This document shows positions 45,420 through 53,813 of a stretch of 64,000 nucleotides of DNA, in pieces. This DNA is from JAWXBR01 sp034440235 (lineage in GTDB: Bacteria > Bacteroidota > Ignavibacteria > Kapaibacteriales > Kapaibacteriaceae): the NCBI GenBank assembly GCA_034440235.1, contig JAWXBR010000009.1:62001-126000 (forward strand), read 5' to 3'. Positions within the stretch are counted from its first letter, which is position 1; each line of letters opens with the position of its first letter. The notes below the pieces were generated by a model. It was given only the letters and a program-made list of their open reading frames with translations. It made no database searches and was not told the DNA's origin. The position numbers and the translations under genes are program-made.

Positions 45420-46663
45420 ACACCTATGTTGTAATAATGGCCGGCGGCTCCGGCGAACGCTTTTGGCCCCTGTCGCGCATTAAGAAACCAAAACAGTTGC
45501 TTCGGTTAACGTCTGACTCGCAAACCATGATAGAGCAGGCCATCGAGCGCATCACGCCACTTGTGCCTGCCGAACGCATCCTCATCATCACGAGCGAAGT
45601 GCTCCGAGAGCCCCTTCTCAGCGCCTTACCAGCGCTACCCAAAGAGAACATTATCGCAGAACCTGCAAAACGCAATACCGCACCGTGCCTTGCATTAGCG
45701 GCGGCGATTATCAAGGTGCGCGAAGGCAATGGAAGCGCAAATACCAGCGCAAAAACCACCACGAGTACCAGCGCAAATACCAGCGCAAAAACCAACGCGC
45801 ATACTGCCGATGTAGTTAGCTCTGGTAACGACGCGCTTATGGTTGTGCTGGCCGCCGATCATTTTATTGGTGATGCCGATGCATTTCGAGCTGATATCAC
45901 CAAAGCATTGAATTATGCAGAGGCAAACGATGCACTCGTAACGATTGGTATACCACCGACACGTCCGGAAACCGGCTACGGATACATTCAGATCGTGCGC
46001 GCACAACGCGAAGACAAATTCGCAATTCATCCAGTCGTGCAATTCCGTGAAAAACCCACCGCCGAACTTGCCCGCGAGTTTCTAGCATCGGGTAACTATC
46101 TCTGGAATTCAGGCATGTTTTTCTGGCGTGTGTCGACACTCGAATCTGCGATGAAGGCGAACCTTCCGCTAGTAGGTGGCGAAATCCAAGCAATGACTGA
46201 AATCATGTCCGGTAAAACGGGCTCAAGTTCTTTAGTGGTTGAAAGCGACTCCGACGACGCTTTGCAAAAAATCTACACACAGAAAAATTTGATGGAATTG
46301 CTTTTCAATTCGATGCCGGACATCAGCATCGATTTCAGCGTAATGGAACGCGCCAAGAATGTTGCGGTTTTGCCAGCGTCATTTCCGTGGGACGACGTCG
46401 GATCGTGGGATGCTCTCGACAGACTGCAGAGTCACGACTCGTTCGATAACGTCGTCGAAGGCGTTGTAGAAATGATCGACACAGCAGGCAGTATTATCTG
46501 CAATGCCAATTCGCGTCCGCACATCGTTGCCACCCTCGGCCTCGACGACATTGTTATTGTTGCCACCGACGACGCAACACTCGTCTGCTCCAAAGACCGA
46601 GCGCAGGATGTCAAACTGCTTGTCACGGGGCTTCGAAACAAGGGGCGGAAGGACGTACTGTAA
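45416..46663 (+). CDS. manC: Mannose-1-phosphate guanylyltransferase with in-frame repeat insert
   Basis: Makes GDP-mannose from mannose-1-P and GTP. Signature MAGGSGERFWPLSRIKKPKQ at the N-terminus, LAADHFIGD, RPETGYGYI, FREKPT, YLWNSGMFFW and FPWDDVGSWDALD. The GMP-type enzyme is usually about 360 residues. This one has 415, partly because of a Thr/Ser/Ala/Asn segment (SANTSAKTTTSTSANTSAKT) inserted before LMVVLAADH. The ATG overlaps the asd stop; a longer frame from 45347 lies inside asd. It is coupled to the next small gene. Confidence 0.93.
   Translation: MNTYVVIMAGGSGERFWPLSRIKKPKQLLRLTSDSQTMIEQAIERITPLVPAERILIITSEVLREPLLSALPALPKENIIAEPAKRNTAPCLALAAAIIKVREGNGSANTSAKTTTSTSANTSAKTNAHTADVVSSGNDALMVVLAADHFIGDADAFRADITKALNYAEANDALVTIGIPPTRPETGYGYIQIVRAQREDKFAIHPVVQFREKPTAELAREFLASGNYLWNSGMFFWRVSTLESAMKANLPLVGGEIQAMTEIMSGKTGSSSLVVESDSDDALQKIYTQKNLMELLFNSMPDISIDFSVMERAKNVAVLPASFPWDDVGSWDALDRLQSHDSFDNVVEGVVEMIDTAGSIICNANSRPHIVATLGLDDIVIVATDDATLVCSKDRAQDVKLLVTGLRNKGRKDVL
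45733..45803. repeat. manC: In-frame minisatellite in manC
   Basis: AGCGCAAATACCAGCGCAAA recurs twice, and shorter ACCAGCGCAAA units occur between. The segment encodes Ser/Thr/Asn/Ala/Lys only and keeps the frame. Confidence 0.8.
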
Positions 46664-46968
46664 TGGCATCAGATAGTATCATCTTAAGTGCGGCAAACAA
46701 AATCTCGATTGCGTTCGACATGGACGACGTGGCTACGCTTACGACTCTGGATGAGATTCGTGAAGCACTCATACACCGCATCGTCGAGCTGCTCAATCGC
46801 AACCCAGAACGACTGATGGTGTTGTTGTATCGCATAGATGTGAGCGAAGCACGCGTAAACGAAATCTTCAGCAAGGCGCTTCCGCCAGACGTCCCAGAAC
46901 TCGTCGCAGACCTAATCATCGAACGTCAGTTGGCTAAAGCGGAGACACGAGCTAGAGGGGGCGTTTGA
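46663..46968 (+). CDS. Conserved small helical protein, unknown (101 aa)
   Basis: A 101-residue soluble, acidic, mostly helical protein: ALIHRIVELLNRNPERLMVL, LYRIDVSEARVNEIF, VPELVADLIIERQLAKAE. No named domain can be given. The start overlaps the manC stop (TAATG), so the two are translationally coupled. It is the third gene of the asd-manC unit. Confidence 0.75.
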   Translation: MASDSIILSAANKISIAFDMDDVATLTTLDEIREALIHRIVELLNRNPERLMVLLYRIDVSEARVNEIFSKALPPDVPELVADLIIERQLAKAETRARGGV

Positions 46969-47008
46969 GAAGAGTGGTTTCCTATATTACAAACGACTTA
47001 CTCGTATT

Positions 47009-47035
47009 ATCCCGGGAATCATTATCTCCCGGAAT
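47009..47035. repeat. REP palindrome copy C, upstream of hutI
   Basis: ATCCCGGGAATCATTATCTC and the following CCGGAAT match REP copy B (54414-54440) except for one base. It ends 6 bp before the hutI start. The 27 bp upstream (from 46982, CTATATT and AACGACTTAC) also match the region before REP copy D at trpS. Confidence 0.85.
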
Positions 47036-47041
47036 AAACTG

Positions 47042-48346
47042 GTGACGGCACTTCAAAACATCGCCTCCCTCGTCACTGTGTCCGCCGAAGGCTCGCCACA
47101 CAAAACCAGTGCGTCGATGCAGGACGTCGGCGAGATCACCAACGGTGCCGTGTTGTTCGATGAGGTCATCGAGTGGGTCGGCACATCGGATGCTCTACAT
47201 GCTGAGCTTGTACGTAGGGGACTAAGGGTTGCTGACGCACACATCGGCGCTGAAGCACGCACCGACGCTGACGCACGCACCGACGCTGACGTCAACATTG
47301 TCGATTGCGCGGGCAGGACCGTCATGCCGGGCTTCGTCGACTCACACACACACATGGTGTTTGCTGGGTCGCGCGCGCATGAATTTGCGCGGAGACTTGC
47401 AGGAGTGCCCTATCAGACGATTGCTGCTGAGGGTGGTGGAATTCTTTCGTCGATGCGTGCAACACGCGAAGCTTCGCTCGAGGAGTTGGTAGCGCAGGGA
47501 CGCCTCCTGATTCGCTCGGCACGAAACCACGGAACAACGGCGCTCGAGATTAAAAGTGGCTACGGACTTTCACTTGAATCGGAGCTGCGAATACTCGAAG
47601 CAATCGGTATTCTCAAAAAAGAATTTGCCTCATTGCCACGAGAACAGCGTGTACACGTTCACGCGACATTTCTTGGTGCACATGCATTCCCTCCGGAATA
47701 CGCCAATGATAGAGAAGGTTATATAAGACTTCTCGTCGACGAAATGCTACCCGCAGTTGCGTCGCAAGGTATTGCAGAGTTTTGTGATGTATTCACAGAT
47801 ACTGGATACTTCACGGTCGAGCAATCTGAACGTGTGCTTGCCGCGGCAAAGGAACACGGACTTCGTCTCAAGGTGCACGCCGAAGAAATCGAACATACTG
47901 GTGCAACGCAGATGGCTGCACGCATGGGATGCATAAGCGCCGACCATCTCGAAGAGATTACAGGAGCTGACATCATTGCCATGTGCGATGCTGGTGTTGT
48001 CGCCACACTTCTGCCGGGAACCGCATACACACTACGTCTAAAGCCCCCTCCAGCACGCCCCTTAATCGATGCAAATGCCATTGTGGCACTTGCATCCGAT
48101 TGCAATCCGGGTTCGTGTCTTTGCGAAAACATGCAGCTCATTCTTTCGCTCGCTTGCATCACGATGCACATGAGCATCGAAGAAGCTATTGTTGCCTCGA
48201 CGCTGAACGGTGCAGCGGCGCTAGGCATATCGCATCTAACGGGCTCGATTGAAGTAGGTAAACGCGCCGATTTGGCGATGTACAATGTGCCGTCGTACAA
48301 AGACCTTGTCTATCACTTCGGTGTGAACCAGCACGTTCGTATTTGA
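47042..48346 (+). CDS. hutI: Imidazolonepropionase with in-frame repeat
   Basis: Histidine-degradation amidohydrolase of 434 residues that opens the imidazolone ring. Metal site DSHTHMVFAGSR, substrate region KSGYGLS, HAEEIE, and ASDCNPGS with the catalytic Asp. An N-terminal loop carries EARTDADARTDADVN from an 18-bp duplication not expected in the family. The start is GTG, only 6 bp after a REP palindrome. No other hut gene is adjacent. Confidence 0.95.
   Translation: MTALQNIASLVTVSAEGSPHKTSASMQDVGEITNGAVLFDEVIEWVGTSDALHAELVRRGLRVADAHIGAEARTDADARTDADVNIVDCAGRTVMPGFVDSHTHMVFAGSRAHEFARRLAGVPYQTIAAEGGGILSSMRATREASLEELVAQGRLLIRSARNHGTTALEIKSGYGLSLESELRILEAIGILKKEFASLPREQRVHVHATFLGAHAFPPEYANDREGYIRLLVDEMLPAVASQGIAEFCDVFTDTGYFTVEQSERVLAAAKEHGLRLKVHAEEIEHTGATQMAARMGCISADHLEEITGADIIAMCDAGVVATLLPGTAYTLRLKPPPARPLIDANAIVALASDCNPGSCLCENMQLILSLACITMHMSIEEAIVASTLNGAAALGISHLTGSIEVGKRADLAMYNVPSYKDLVYHFGVNQHVRI
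47255..47290. repeat. hutI: 18-bp in-frame tandem repeat in hutI
   Basis: Two perfect copies of GCACGCACCGACGCTGAC, with a degenerate copy just before (47231-47248), encode ARTDAD twice in a surface loop ahead of the metal-binding strand. Confidence 0.85.
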
Positions 48347-48404
48347 CTTGCAAAGACACGTAGCCTTACCCGGTCTGACTTACAAAGACCCATTACCTTA
48401 GTCG
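48344..48404. repeat. 32-bp tandem repeat at the hutI 3' end
   Basis: TGACTTGCAAAGAC at 48344 and TGACTTACAAAGAC at 48376 start two units. The first TGA is the hutI stop codon. The second unit runs into the 3' end of the convergent DUF6766 gene. Confidence 0.75.
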
Positions 48405-49060
48405 TGTCCGGTGTAGCTGTTCGATTCTGCAACTGGTTTTGATTCGGGCGATCCCTTTTGTCGAAGGAATATTTGAAGCACTACTAACACTGCAACGGAA
48501 AGGAATTCGCTCTGCCAGTTCTGGAATGACTCGAACCAGCATTTGGCACTACTCATGTAGTCGAAGAGTGAAATGAGATGTTTGCCTTGATAAAATAGTT
48601 GATCGTTCTGATCTCGCATACCACCGTAGGCATGAAGAACGAATGACCCAACAAACAGAAGCAGCAATGCAATAGACAGGGAATTTTCATATAGGACAAG
48701 AACAAGGCCACCTTTACGCACAGGCCATGGTGCATTGGGGTCGGTTCTGTGTCTTCGTGGGTCTTCGTCCTCCGGTTCTTTCTGATTGAGTTTTTTTGAT
48801 TCAGGCGATCCTTTCTGCTTTAGCCAAATCGTTAGGAGTACGTAAGCCAGCATCTGCAGGAACTCGCTCTCCCAGTTTTCGAACACAGATTCGACGAACG
48901 CACCGCTGCCTAGGTAGGTAGCATAGTTGAGTGTGATCTGTCTGTGTTCTACCAACTCCTCGTTATGCTGGACATGCCCGCTGCAACTATGAAAAAACAG
49001 AAACACTGCAAAGCAGCTGAACATCACAATCGAAAGTCCATTATATCGGAGAAAGCGCAT
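48398..49060 (-). CDS. DUF6766-like membrane protein
   Basis: From ATG 49060 the product is 220 residues with two similar halves. Each has a membrane helix followed by a repeated motif: FENWESEFLQMLAYVLLTIW with LKQKGSPESK, and FQNWQSEFLSVAVLVVLQIF with LRQKGSPESKPV. The pattern fits the DUF6766 family as I recall it, a bacterial inner-membrane protein of unknown function. The upstream frame to 49141 would overlap cysS and is rejected. It is divergent from cysS with a 16-bp gap. Confidence 0.8.
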   Translation of the reverse strand: MRFLRYNGLSIVMFSCFAVFLFFHSCSGHVQHNEELVEHRQITLNYATYLGSGAFVESVFENWESEFLQMLAYVLLTIWLKQKGSPESKKLNQKEPEDEDPRRHRTDPNAPWPVRKGGLVLVLYENSLSIALLLLFVGSFVLHAYGGMRDQNDQLFYQGKHLISLFDYMSSAKCWFESFQNWQSEFLSVAVLVVLQIFLRQKGSPESKPVAESNSYTGHD

Positions 49061-49076
49061 GTTGTAAATTCCTTTT

Positions 49077-50669
49077 ATGCAGATAAGACTCTTTAACACC
49101 CTTACAAAATCGGTAGACCCCTTCACGCCCCTTAACGGCAACGAAGTGCGGATGTACTCATGCGGTCCGACCGTCTACGACGTCGCCCACATCGGTAACA
49201 TGCGTTCGTTTCTCTGCAACGACTTGCTGCAGCGCGTCCTGAGGGTTGTCGGCGGGTACGACGTGAAGTGGGTGATGAACATCACCGACATCGACGACAA
49301 AACTATTCGCAATTCGGCAATTGGTTCCAACAAATGGGTCGACGCAATGGGCGTGCAGACCGACGACGCTCGCGAAAACCTGCGCCTGCTCACGCTTTAT
49401 CACGAACGTAAATTTTTCGCCGACTTAAATACTCTGAACATCAAGCGCGAGAATTTTGCTGCAAACCCGCGCGCGACAGATTTCTTTCCGCAGATGAAGG
49501 AGCTCATCCGCGACATCCTTGCCTCCGGACACGCCTACATCAGCGACGGCAGCGTGTACTTCAACGTCGCGTCGTACAGCAAGGAACACCCGTACGGACG
49601 TCTCTTCCACATCGACACAGAGAACTTCCGCGAGGGTGTTCGCATCGATGCCGACGAATACGACCGCGAATCGGTAAGCGATTTCGTCTTGTGGAAGGGG
49701 CGAAAGGGGGCTGAACCTTGGTGGGACTTCGAAGTGAATGACGCTCGTCAATCTGGAGAAATCTCAAACCAGCCAGGAAAGACTGTAGTCCAGCCGGGAC
49801 AAACCATAAACCTTCCCGGACGTCCCGGATGGCACATCGAATGCTCGGCTATGGCGCATGACCTACTCGGTCTTCCGTTCGACATTCACACGGGCGGCGT
49901 CGACTTACGCTTCCCACATCACGAAGACGAACTCGCGCAATGCACAGCTGGATATCATGTGGCAGAGCAAGCCACATTTTGGGTACACAACGAATTCCTT
50001 GAGGTCGACGGACGCAAAATGAGCAAGTCGCTCGACAACTTCTACAGTCTCGATGAACTAGTAAAACGCGGCATCGATCCGCTCGACGTGCGCTTTGCAA
50101 TGCTCGCTACACATTATAGATCTGTTTACGGTTTTACATTCGATGGAATCGAGGCACTTGCGCGTGGACGCAAACGCATACAAGAAGCCATCTATGAACT
50201 GTATGAAAATGCCACCGTCGACGATGAAGCCGCGGCGATTGCCGACGATACAACCACGGCGATGCGTAATTCATCTAATGCCAATTCATTCGACACGCAA
50301 GCATTTCGAAATGCTGTAGGCGAACGACTAGCCGACGATCTTCATACACCAACTGCACTGGCAGCCGTATACAGCACGATAAATAATGTCGATATAAAGA
50401 CCCTTGACGCCCCCTCCCGAGCCTCGATGCTCGATGTTTTGCGCATGCTCAACGAAGTGTTCGCAGTGTGGGAATTCACAGAGCGTCCTATCGAAGATGA
50501 GGACAATTGGCCCTCCGAAGTGCGCGAGATGAGTGAGCATCGTCAAAGTGCACGCCATCGCAAAGATTGGGCCGAATCAGATCGTTTGCGTAATGAGTTG
50601 AACACACTAGGTTTCATTGTCGAAGATCTTGGACCTAACATTCAGCGTTTGAAGAGAAAGGGAAAGTAG
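49077..50669 (+). CDS. cysS: Cysteinyl-tRNA synthetase with in-frame insert
   Basis: Class I synthetase, HIGH-like AHIGNMRS, KMSKSLDN, zinc ligands Cys in MYSCGPTVYD, WHIECSAM and HHEDELAQ, and C-terminal helical/anticodon domains. It has 530 residues, against 460-490 typically. About 25 extra residues (QSGEISNQPGKTVVQPGQTI) lie between WWDFEVND and GRPGWHIECS, where the family has a short loop. The repeated QPG-x-T pattern suggests a decayed tandem repeat. It follows divergently from the DUF6766 gene. Confidence 0.95.
   Translation: MQIRLFNTLTKSVDPFTPLNGNEVRMYSCGPTVYDVAHIGNMRSFLCNDLLQRVLRVVGGYDVKWVMNITDIDDKTIRNSAIGSNKWVDAMGVQTDDARENLRLLTLYHERKFFADLNTLNIKRENFAANPRATDFFPQMKELIRDILASGHAYISDGSVYFNVASYSKEHPYGRLFHIDTENFREGVRIDADEYDRESVSDFVLWKGRKGAEPWWDFEVNDARQSGEISNQPGKTVVQPGQTINLPGRPGWHIECSAMAHDLLGLPFDIHTGGVDLRFPHHEDELAQCTAGYHVAEQATFWVHNEFLEVDGRKMSKSLDNFYSLDELVKRGIDPLDVRFAMLATHYRSVYGFTFDGIEALARGRKRIQEAIYELYENATVDDEAAAIADDTTTAMRNSSNANSFDTQAFRNAVGERLADDLHTPTALAAVYSTINNVDIKTLDAPSRASMLDVLRMLNEVFAVWEFTERPIEDEDNWPSEVREMSEHRQSARHRKDWAESDRLRNELNTLGFIVEDLGPNIQRLKRKGK
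49742..49822. repeat. cysS: Degenerate in-frame repeat insert in cysS
   Basis: Loosely repeated CCAG-CCGGGA-AC units encode NQPGKT, VQPGQT and NLPGRP before the conserved GRPGWH. This is an insertion relative to the family by length and motif spacing. Confidence 0.55.
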
Positions 50670-50691
50670 TTATGAAGTACGCAGTTGCACA

Positions 50692-51582
50692 ATGATTAAG
50701 CGTGTTACTATCATCGGTGCAGGCAAAGTAGGCAGTGCGCTCGCGACGCGATTGAAGCACGCTGTCGTAGATGTGCGCGTTGTACGTCACAATGAATTCG
50801 ATGAGTGGTGCGCATCAAACGAACCTACTGGCGACGTTGTTGTTATTGCTGTACGTGATACCGATGTAAAGCATGTCGCCGAAGCTTTAATACGTTGCTG
50901 GCAAGTAGGAGTGGAAAACAATTCTATGCAGACTGGGAGGCCTGCAAGTGATAGTCCAACACACGACAGGTTTGCAAACACATTGGTATTACATGTTAAC
51001 GGTTCGATGCGGCTAGATGTCTTGCAAGCGTGTGCCGATGCGGGCGCACGGGTAGGTGCAGCACATCCATTTCAAACGTTTGGCGATGCCGATGAGAGTG
51101 CGCTCGATGGCATTGGATGGGGTATAGAGTGTGCCGATGCGGAGTGGCCATTGATGAAAGAGTTTGTGAAACTCACGGCTGGTGTGCCATATCGCCTTGT
51201 ACTTGTTGACGATGAACATAAACGAGTTTATCATACGGCTGCTATTGCCGCATCAAACTATACGTATGCTGCGTACGAGCATGCACGTCGTCTTGCCCAG
51301 CACGCAGGTATTCCACTAGATGTGTTCCTATTGCCGATAATGGAGCGCACATATCGCAATGCAGCGAGGGCAATCGAGGAAGATGTAGCATTCCCGTTAA
51401 CTGGGCCAATTCAACGCGGCGACGTCGCAGCCGTAACGCGTCAGCTTGCGTCGATGCCAGACGCAGAAAAGCTCGTATACATACACTTATCGCTAGCATT
51501 ACTGAATATAAATAAAACAACCATGACAGTCGCTACGTTCGAGACGATGTCGTCGCTGCTTATGAACGGGCTCAAGCTATAG
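50692..51582 (+). CDS. DUF2520-type Rossmann oxidoreductase
   Basis: A 296-residue protein: NAD(P)-binding motif VTIIGAGKVGSALATRL, then GDVVVIAVRDTDVKHVAEAL. The DUF2520 second domain follows, with GAAHPFQTFGD, HTAAIAASNYTYAAYEHARR and LTGPIQRGD. It resembles pyrroline-5-carboxylate reductase-like and 6-phosphogluconate dehydrogenase-like proteins, with no known substrate. A Ser/Asn-rich loop (ENNSMQTGRPASDSPTHDR) may be extra. It is 22 bp after cysS. Confidence 0.85.
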   Translation: MIKRVTIIGAGKVGSALATRLKHAVVDVRVVRHNEFDEWCASNEPTGDVVVIAVRDTDVKHVAEALIRCWQVGVENNSMQTGRPASDSPTHDRFANTLVLHVNGSMRLDVLQACADAGARVGAAHPFQTFGDADESALDGIGWGIECADAEWPLMKEFVKLTAGVPYRLVLVDDEHKRVYHTAAIAASNYTYAAYEHARRLAQHAGIPLDVFLLPIMERTYRNAARAIEEDVAFPLTGPIQRGDVAAVTRQLASMPDAEKLVYIHLSLALLNINKTTMTVATFETMSSLLMNGLKL

Positions 51583-51636
51583 TCGTGAAGAATGTTGGCT
51601 TTACGTTACCTTGAGTGCGCTGCAATCAACGTCCTT

Positions 51637-52299
51637 TTAGCCTGAAGCAGCAGCTCGCATCGCTTTAATGTTCGACTCTATGTCACCCTTCATGATTCCG
51701 CTACCACTTACGAGAATAGAGGCGCCCGCTTTTACTGCATCGCGTGCGTTGTCGGCCTTGATGCCACCGTCGACTTGAATGTTAACATGTTCGTAATCGT
51801 TAGCATCGAGCCACGATCGCAACCTTTTACAGCGATCGAGAAATGACGGAATAAAGGACTGTCCGCCGTAGCCCGGATTCACACTCATCAGTAGAATGAA
51901 GTCGGAGTTCACAGCCCCCTCCATTGCGAAATCGAGTGGCGTCGACGGATTCAGAACAATACCAGACTTGCAGCCTAGCTCTTGAATACGTGCTAGAGTG
52001 CGATGCAAATGGTTGCACACTTCTGCATGCACGCTAATCCACGAGGCACCAGCGGCGGCGAATTGCTCGAGCTGTTCGTCGGGATTTTCAACCATAAGGT
52101 GACAGTCAAGGGGCAGCGCAGTGATGCGCTTAAGGGTCTCGACGATAAGCGGACCAAACGTAATCGGCGGCACGAAATGTCCGTCCATAACATCGACATG
52201 CAGCACATCCGCACCACCTCGTTCACATGCGCGCACATCGTCCTCGAGCCGCGCAAGGTCAGAGCTTAACAATGAAGGTGCAATCTGAATCTTGTTCAT
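51637..52299 (-). CDS. rpe: Ribulose-phosphate 3-epimerase
   Basis: A 220-residue TIM barrel of the pentose phosphate pathway. Catalytic and metal motifs HVDVMDGHFVPPI, CHLMVENP, ISVHAE, MSVNPGYGGQSFIP and IQVDGGIKADNA are all present. It ends a minus-strand unit of barrel protein - aldo/keto reductase - rpe, starting 4 bp after the reductase stop. Confidence 0.97.
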   Translation of the reverse strand: MNKIQIAPSLLSSDLARLEDDVRACERGGADVLHVDVMDGHFVPPITFGPLIVETLKRITALPLDCHLMVENPDEQLEQFAAAGASWISVHAEVCNHLHRTLARIQELGCKSGIVLNPSTPLDFAMEGAVNSDFILLMSVNPGYGGQSFIPSFLDRCKRLRSWLDANDYEHVNIQVDGGIKADNARDAVKAGASILVSGSGIMKGDIESNIKAMRAAASG

Positions 52300-52303
52300 T
52301 TCA

Positions 52304-53812
52304 TTACTCGGAAAGTCGTTTCAAATGTTCGGCAACGCGAAGCCAAGTCGATCGATGTATTGGCGTAGGCGGAAGCTCAAGTGCAGCGAGCACGTCATCG
52401 ACATACTGCACCTCGCGCATACCAACTAACACAGTGTCAACGCCGGGTGTGTTCACAAGACAATGAATTGCAATGTGTTGCAATGGGGTATCAACAGGAA
52501 GTCCAAATTCATCGGTCATGGCGAGTCGCAACTCATCGAGACTGCCATTTTCTTCGCCAGCATACATCCACTCAACATCATCGAGCAATACAGCAATATC
52601 ATTGATATACGCATTTACTTGCACAGGGTCGGATGCTCGATGTGCAACCGTTTCTGCGGCGTTGAGACGTGGCGCCAGGTATGCCTCGCGCACGTCACGC
52701 CAATGGGGAAGTCCGCTAAACTTATTCCACGTCTGACACAATGCGCCTGCAATTTTAAATGTCTCTTGCACTGCCGCACGTTCACGTTCACCAAGCGTGG
52801 TATCCATTAACACGAGCTGTACCACATCGTGCTCCACCGTCTCCATTGCATGAATGCGGGCCTCGATGTCCTGCGGATGAATTACATGCGTCGGCATTTC
52901 ATGCGTCACAAGACGTATCAACTCATCACCACCAATCGCATTCAACGGACGGTTCGTTAACACGCGCACACTGTGTTGTTCTGCAAACTCTAAAAACGTC
53001 TGCTTTGCATTGTTCTGATTAAACGTTGTAGCAGCTTGGTGTTCAATTAGATTGAATGGCACCTGAGCATACCGCATGTTGTTCTTAGAATCGACGCGCT
53101 CACCAGCAACAACCTCTTTTGCAGCAACAACCTCTTTTGCAGCAACAACCTCTTTTGCAGCAACAACCTCTTTTGCAGCAACAACCTCTTTTGCAATTGC
53201 ATGACAACGTTCTAGCGACACAAAATCTGGCGCATCTATTTCACGGGCAAACGTATTGGATGAGATGCCGTAGCCCCTTATCAGGCCCCTTGCCACCTGC
53301 GTTTCGAGCCATTCGAACGCAAGCCGAATGCGATCGTAAAACGTTGTTCGAGCGTCTTCGATCGACATGCCTTGTTGATGCGCATGGGCCAGGAAATACT
53401 CTGGGTTGTGCAGCAACAGGCCATCGATTGCCTTGCCCTCGGCAATCTTCAAGCGCTCTCGCGAAACCGCAAGTGCATCTTCGAGATACTCGGGATGTAT
53501 GCAGTGCCACAACGAATCGCTCATTACAACAACGTCTGGATACGGATCGCCGCTTGCATACCGTCGCATCGCCATTTCGAGCGCCTCGCCTTGAACATAA
53601 CCAAGTTTAGTAATGAGTTCAACGCCTGCGCTGCGGCTCTCATCGACAGAGTTTAGCATTCGACCTACAAGCTTCTCGCTGCGTCCGTTGCCGTAATTCG
53701 AGCTTGTATCGATAAGGGGCACGCCATGCTCAAGCGCATGGCGCAGGGCGCGTTCGTGGTCGGCGTTGCCGTCGACGGTGCGATACGTTCCAAAACCGAC
53801 GGGAAGTCGCAT
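52304..53812 (-). CDS. Aldo/keto reductase-family protein with tandem repeat
   Basis: A TIM-barrel aldo/keto reductase N-terminus: GFGTYRTVDGN, DTSSNYGNGRSEKL (Asp and Tyr), LITKLGYVQG (Lys) and DSLWHCIHPEYL (His), so the tetrad is likely complete. At 502 residues it is far longer than the usual 300 because of a helical C-terminal extension. It also has AKEVVA repeated five times near residue 205. The ATG at 53812 comes 1 nt after the barrel-gene stop and is preferred to a GTG at 53827. Confidence 0.85.
   Translation of the reverse strand: MRLPVGFGTYRTVDGNADHERALRHALEHGVPLIDTSSNYGNGRSEKLVGRMLNSVDESRSAGVELITKLGYVQGEALEMAMRRYASGDPYPDVVVMSDSLWHCIHPEYLEDALAVSRERLKIAEGKAIDGLLLHNPEYFLAHAHQQGMSIEDARTTFYDRIRLAFEWLETQVARGLIRGYGISSNTFAREIDAPDFVSLERCHAIAKEVVAAKEVVAAKEVVAAKEVVAAKEVVAGERVDSKNNMRYAQVPFNLIEHQAATTFNQNNAKQTFLEFAEQHSVRVLTNRPLNAIGGDELIRLVTHEMPTHVIHPQDIEARIHAMETVEHDVVQLVLMDTTLGERERAAVQETFKIAGALCQTWNKFSGLPHWRDVREAYLAPRLNAAETVAHRASDPVQVNAYINDIAVLLDDVEWMYAGEENGSLDELRLAMTDEFGLPVDTPLQHIAIHCLVNTPGVDTVLVGMREVQYVDDVLAALELPPTPIHRSTWLRVAEHLKRLSE
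53104..53193. repeat. 18-bp in-frame minisatellite, five perfect copies
   Basis: CAGCAACAACCTCTTTTG is repeated five times without a mismatch, encoding AKEVVA units in the reductase. Perfect copies imply recent expansion or active homogenisation. Confidence 0.95.
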
Positions 53813-53813
53813 A

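Noticed and set aside
47719..48300. 193-codon minus-strand frame inside hutI
   Set aside because: Antisense shadow of a well-conserved enzyme, rich in Ser/Arg/Cys.
53104..53193. Direct-repeat array resembling a small CRISPR
   Set aside because: Units are contiguous 18-mers with no spacers and lie in frame in an aldo/keto reductase gene; no cas genes are near.
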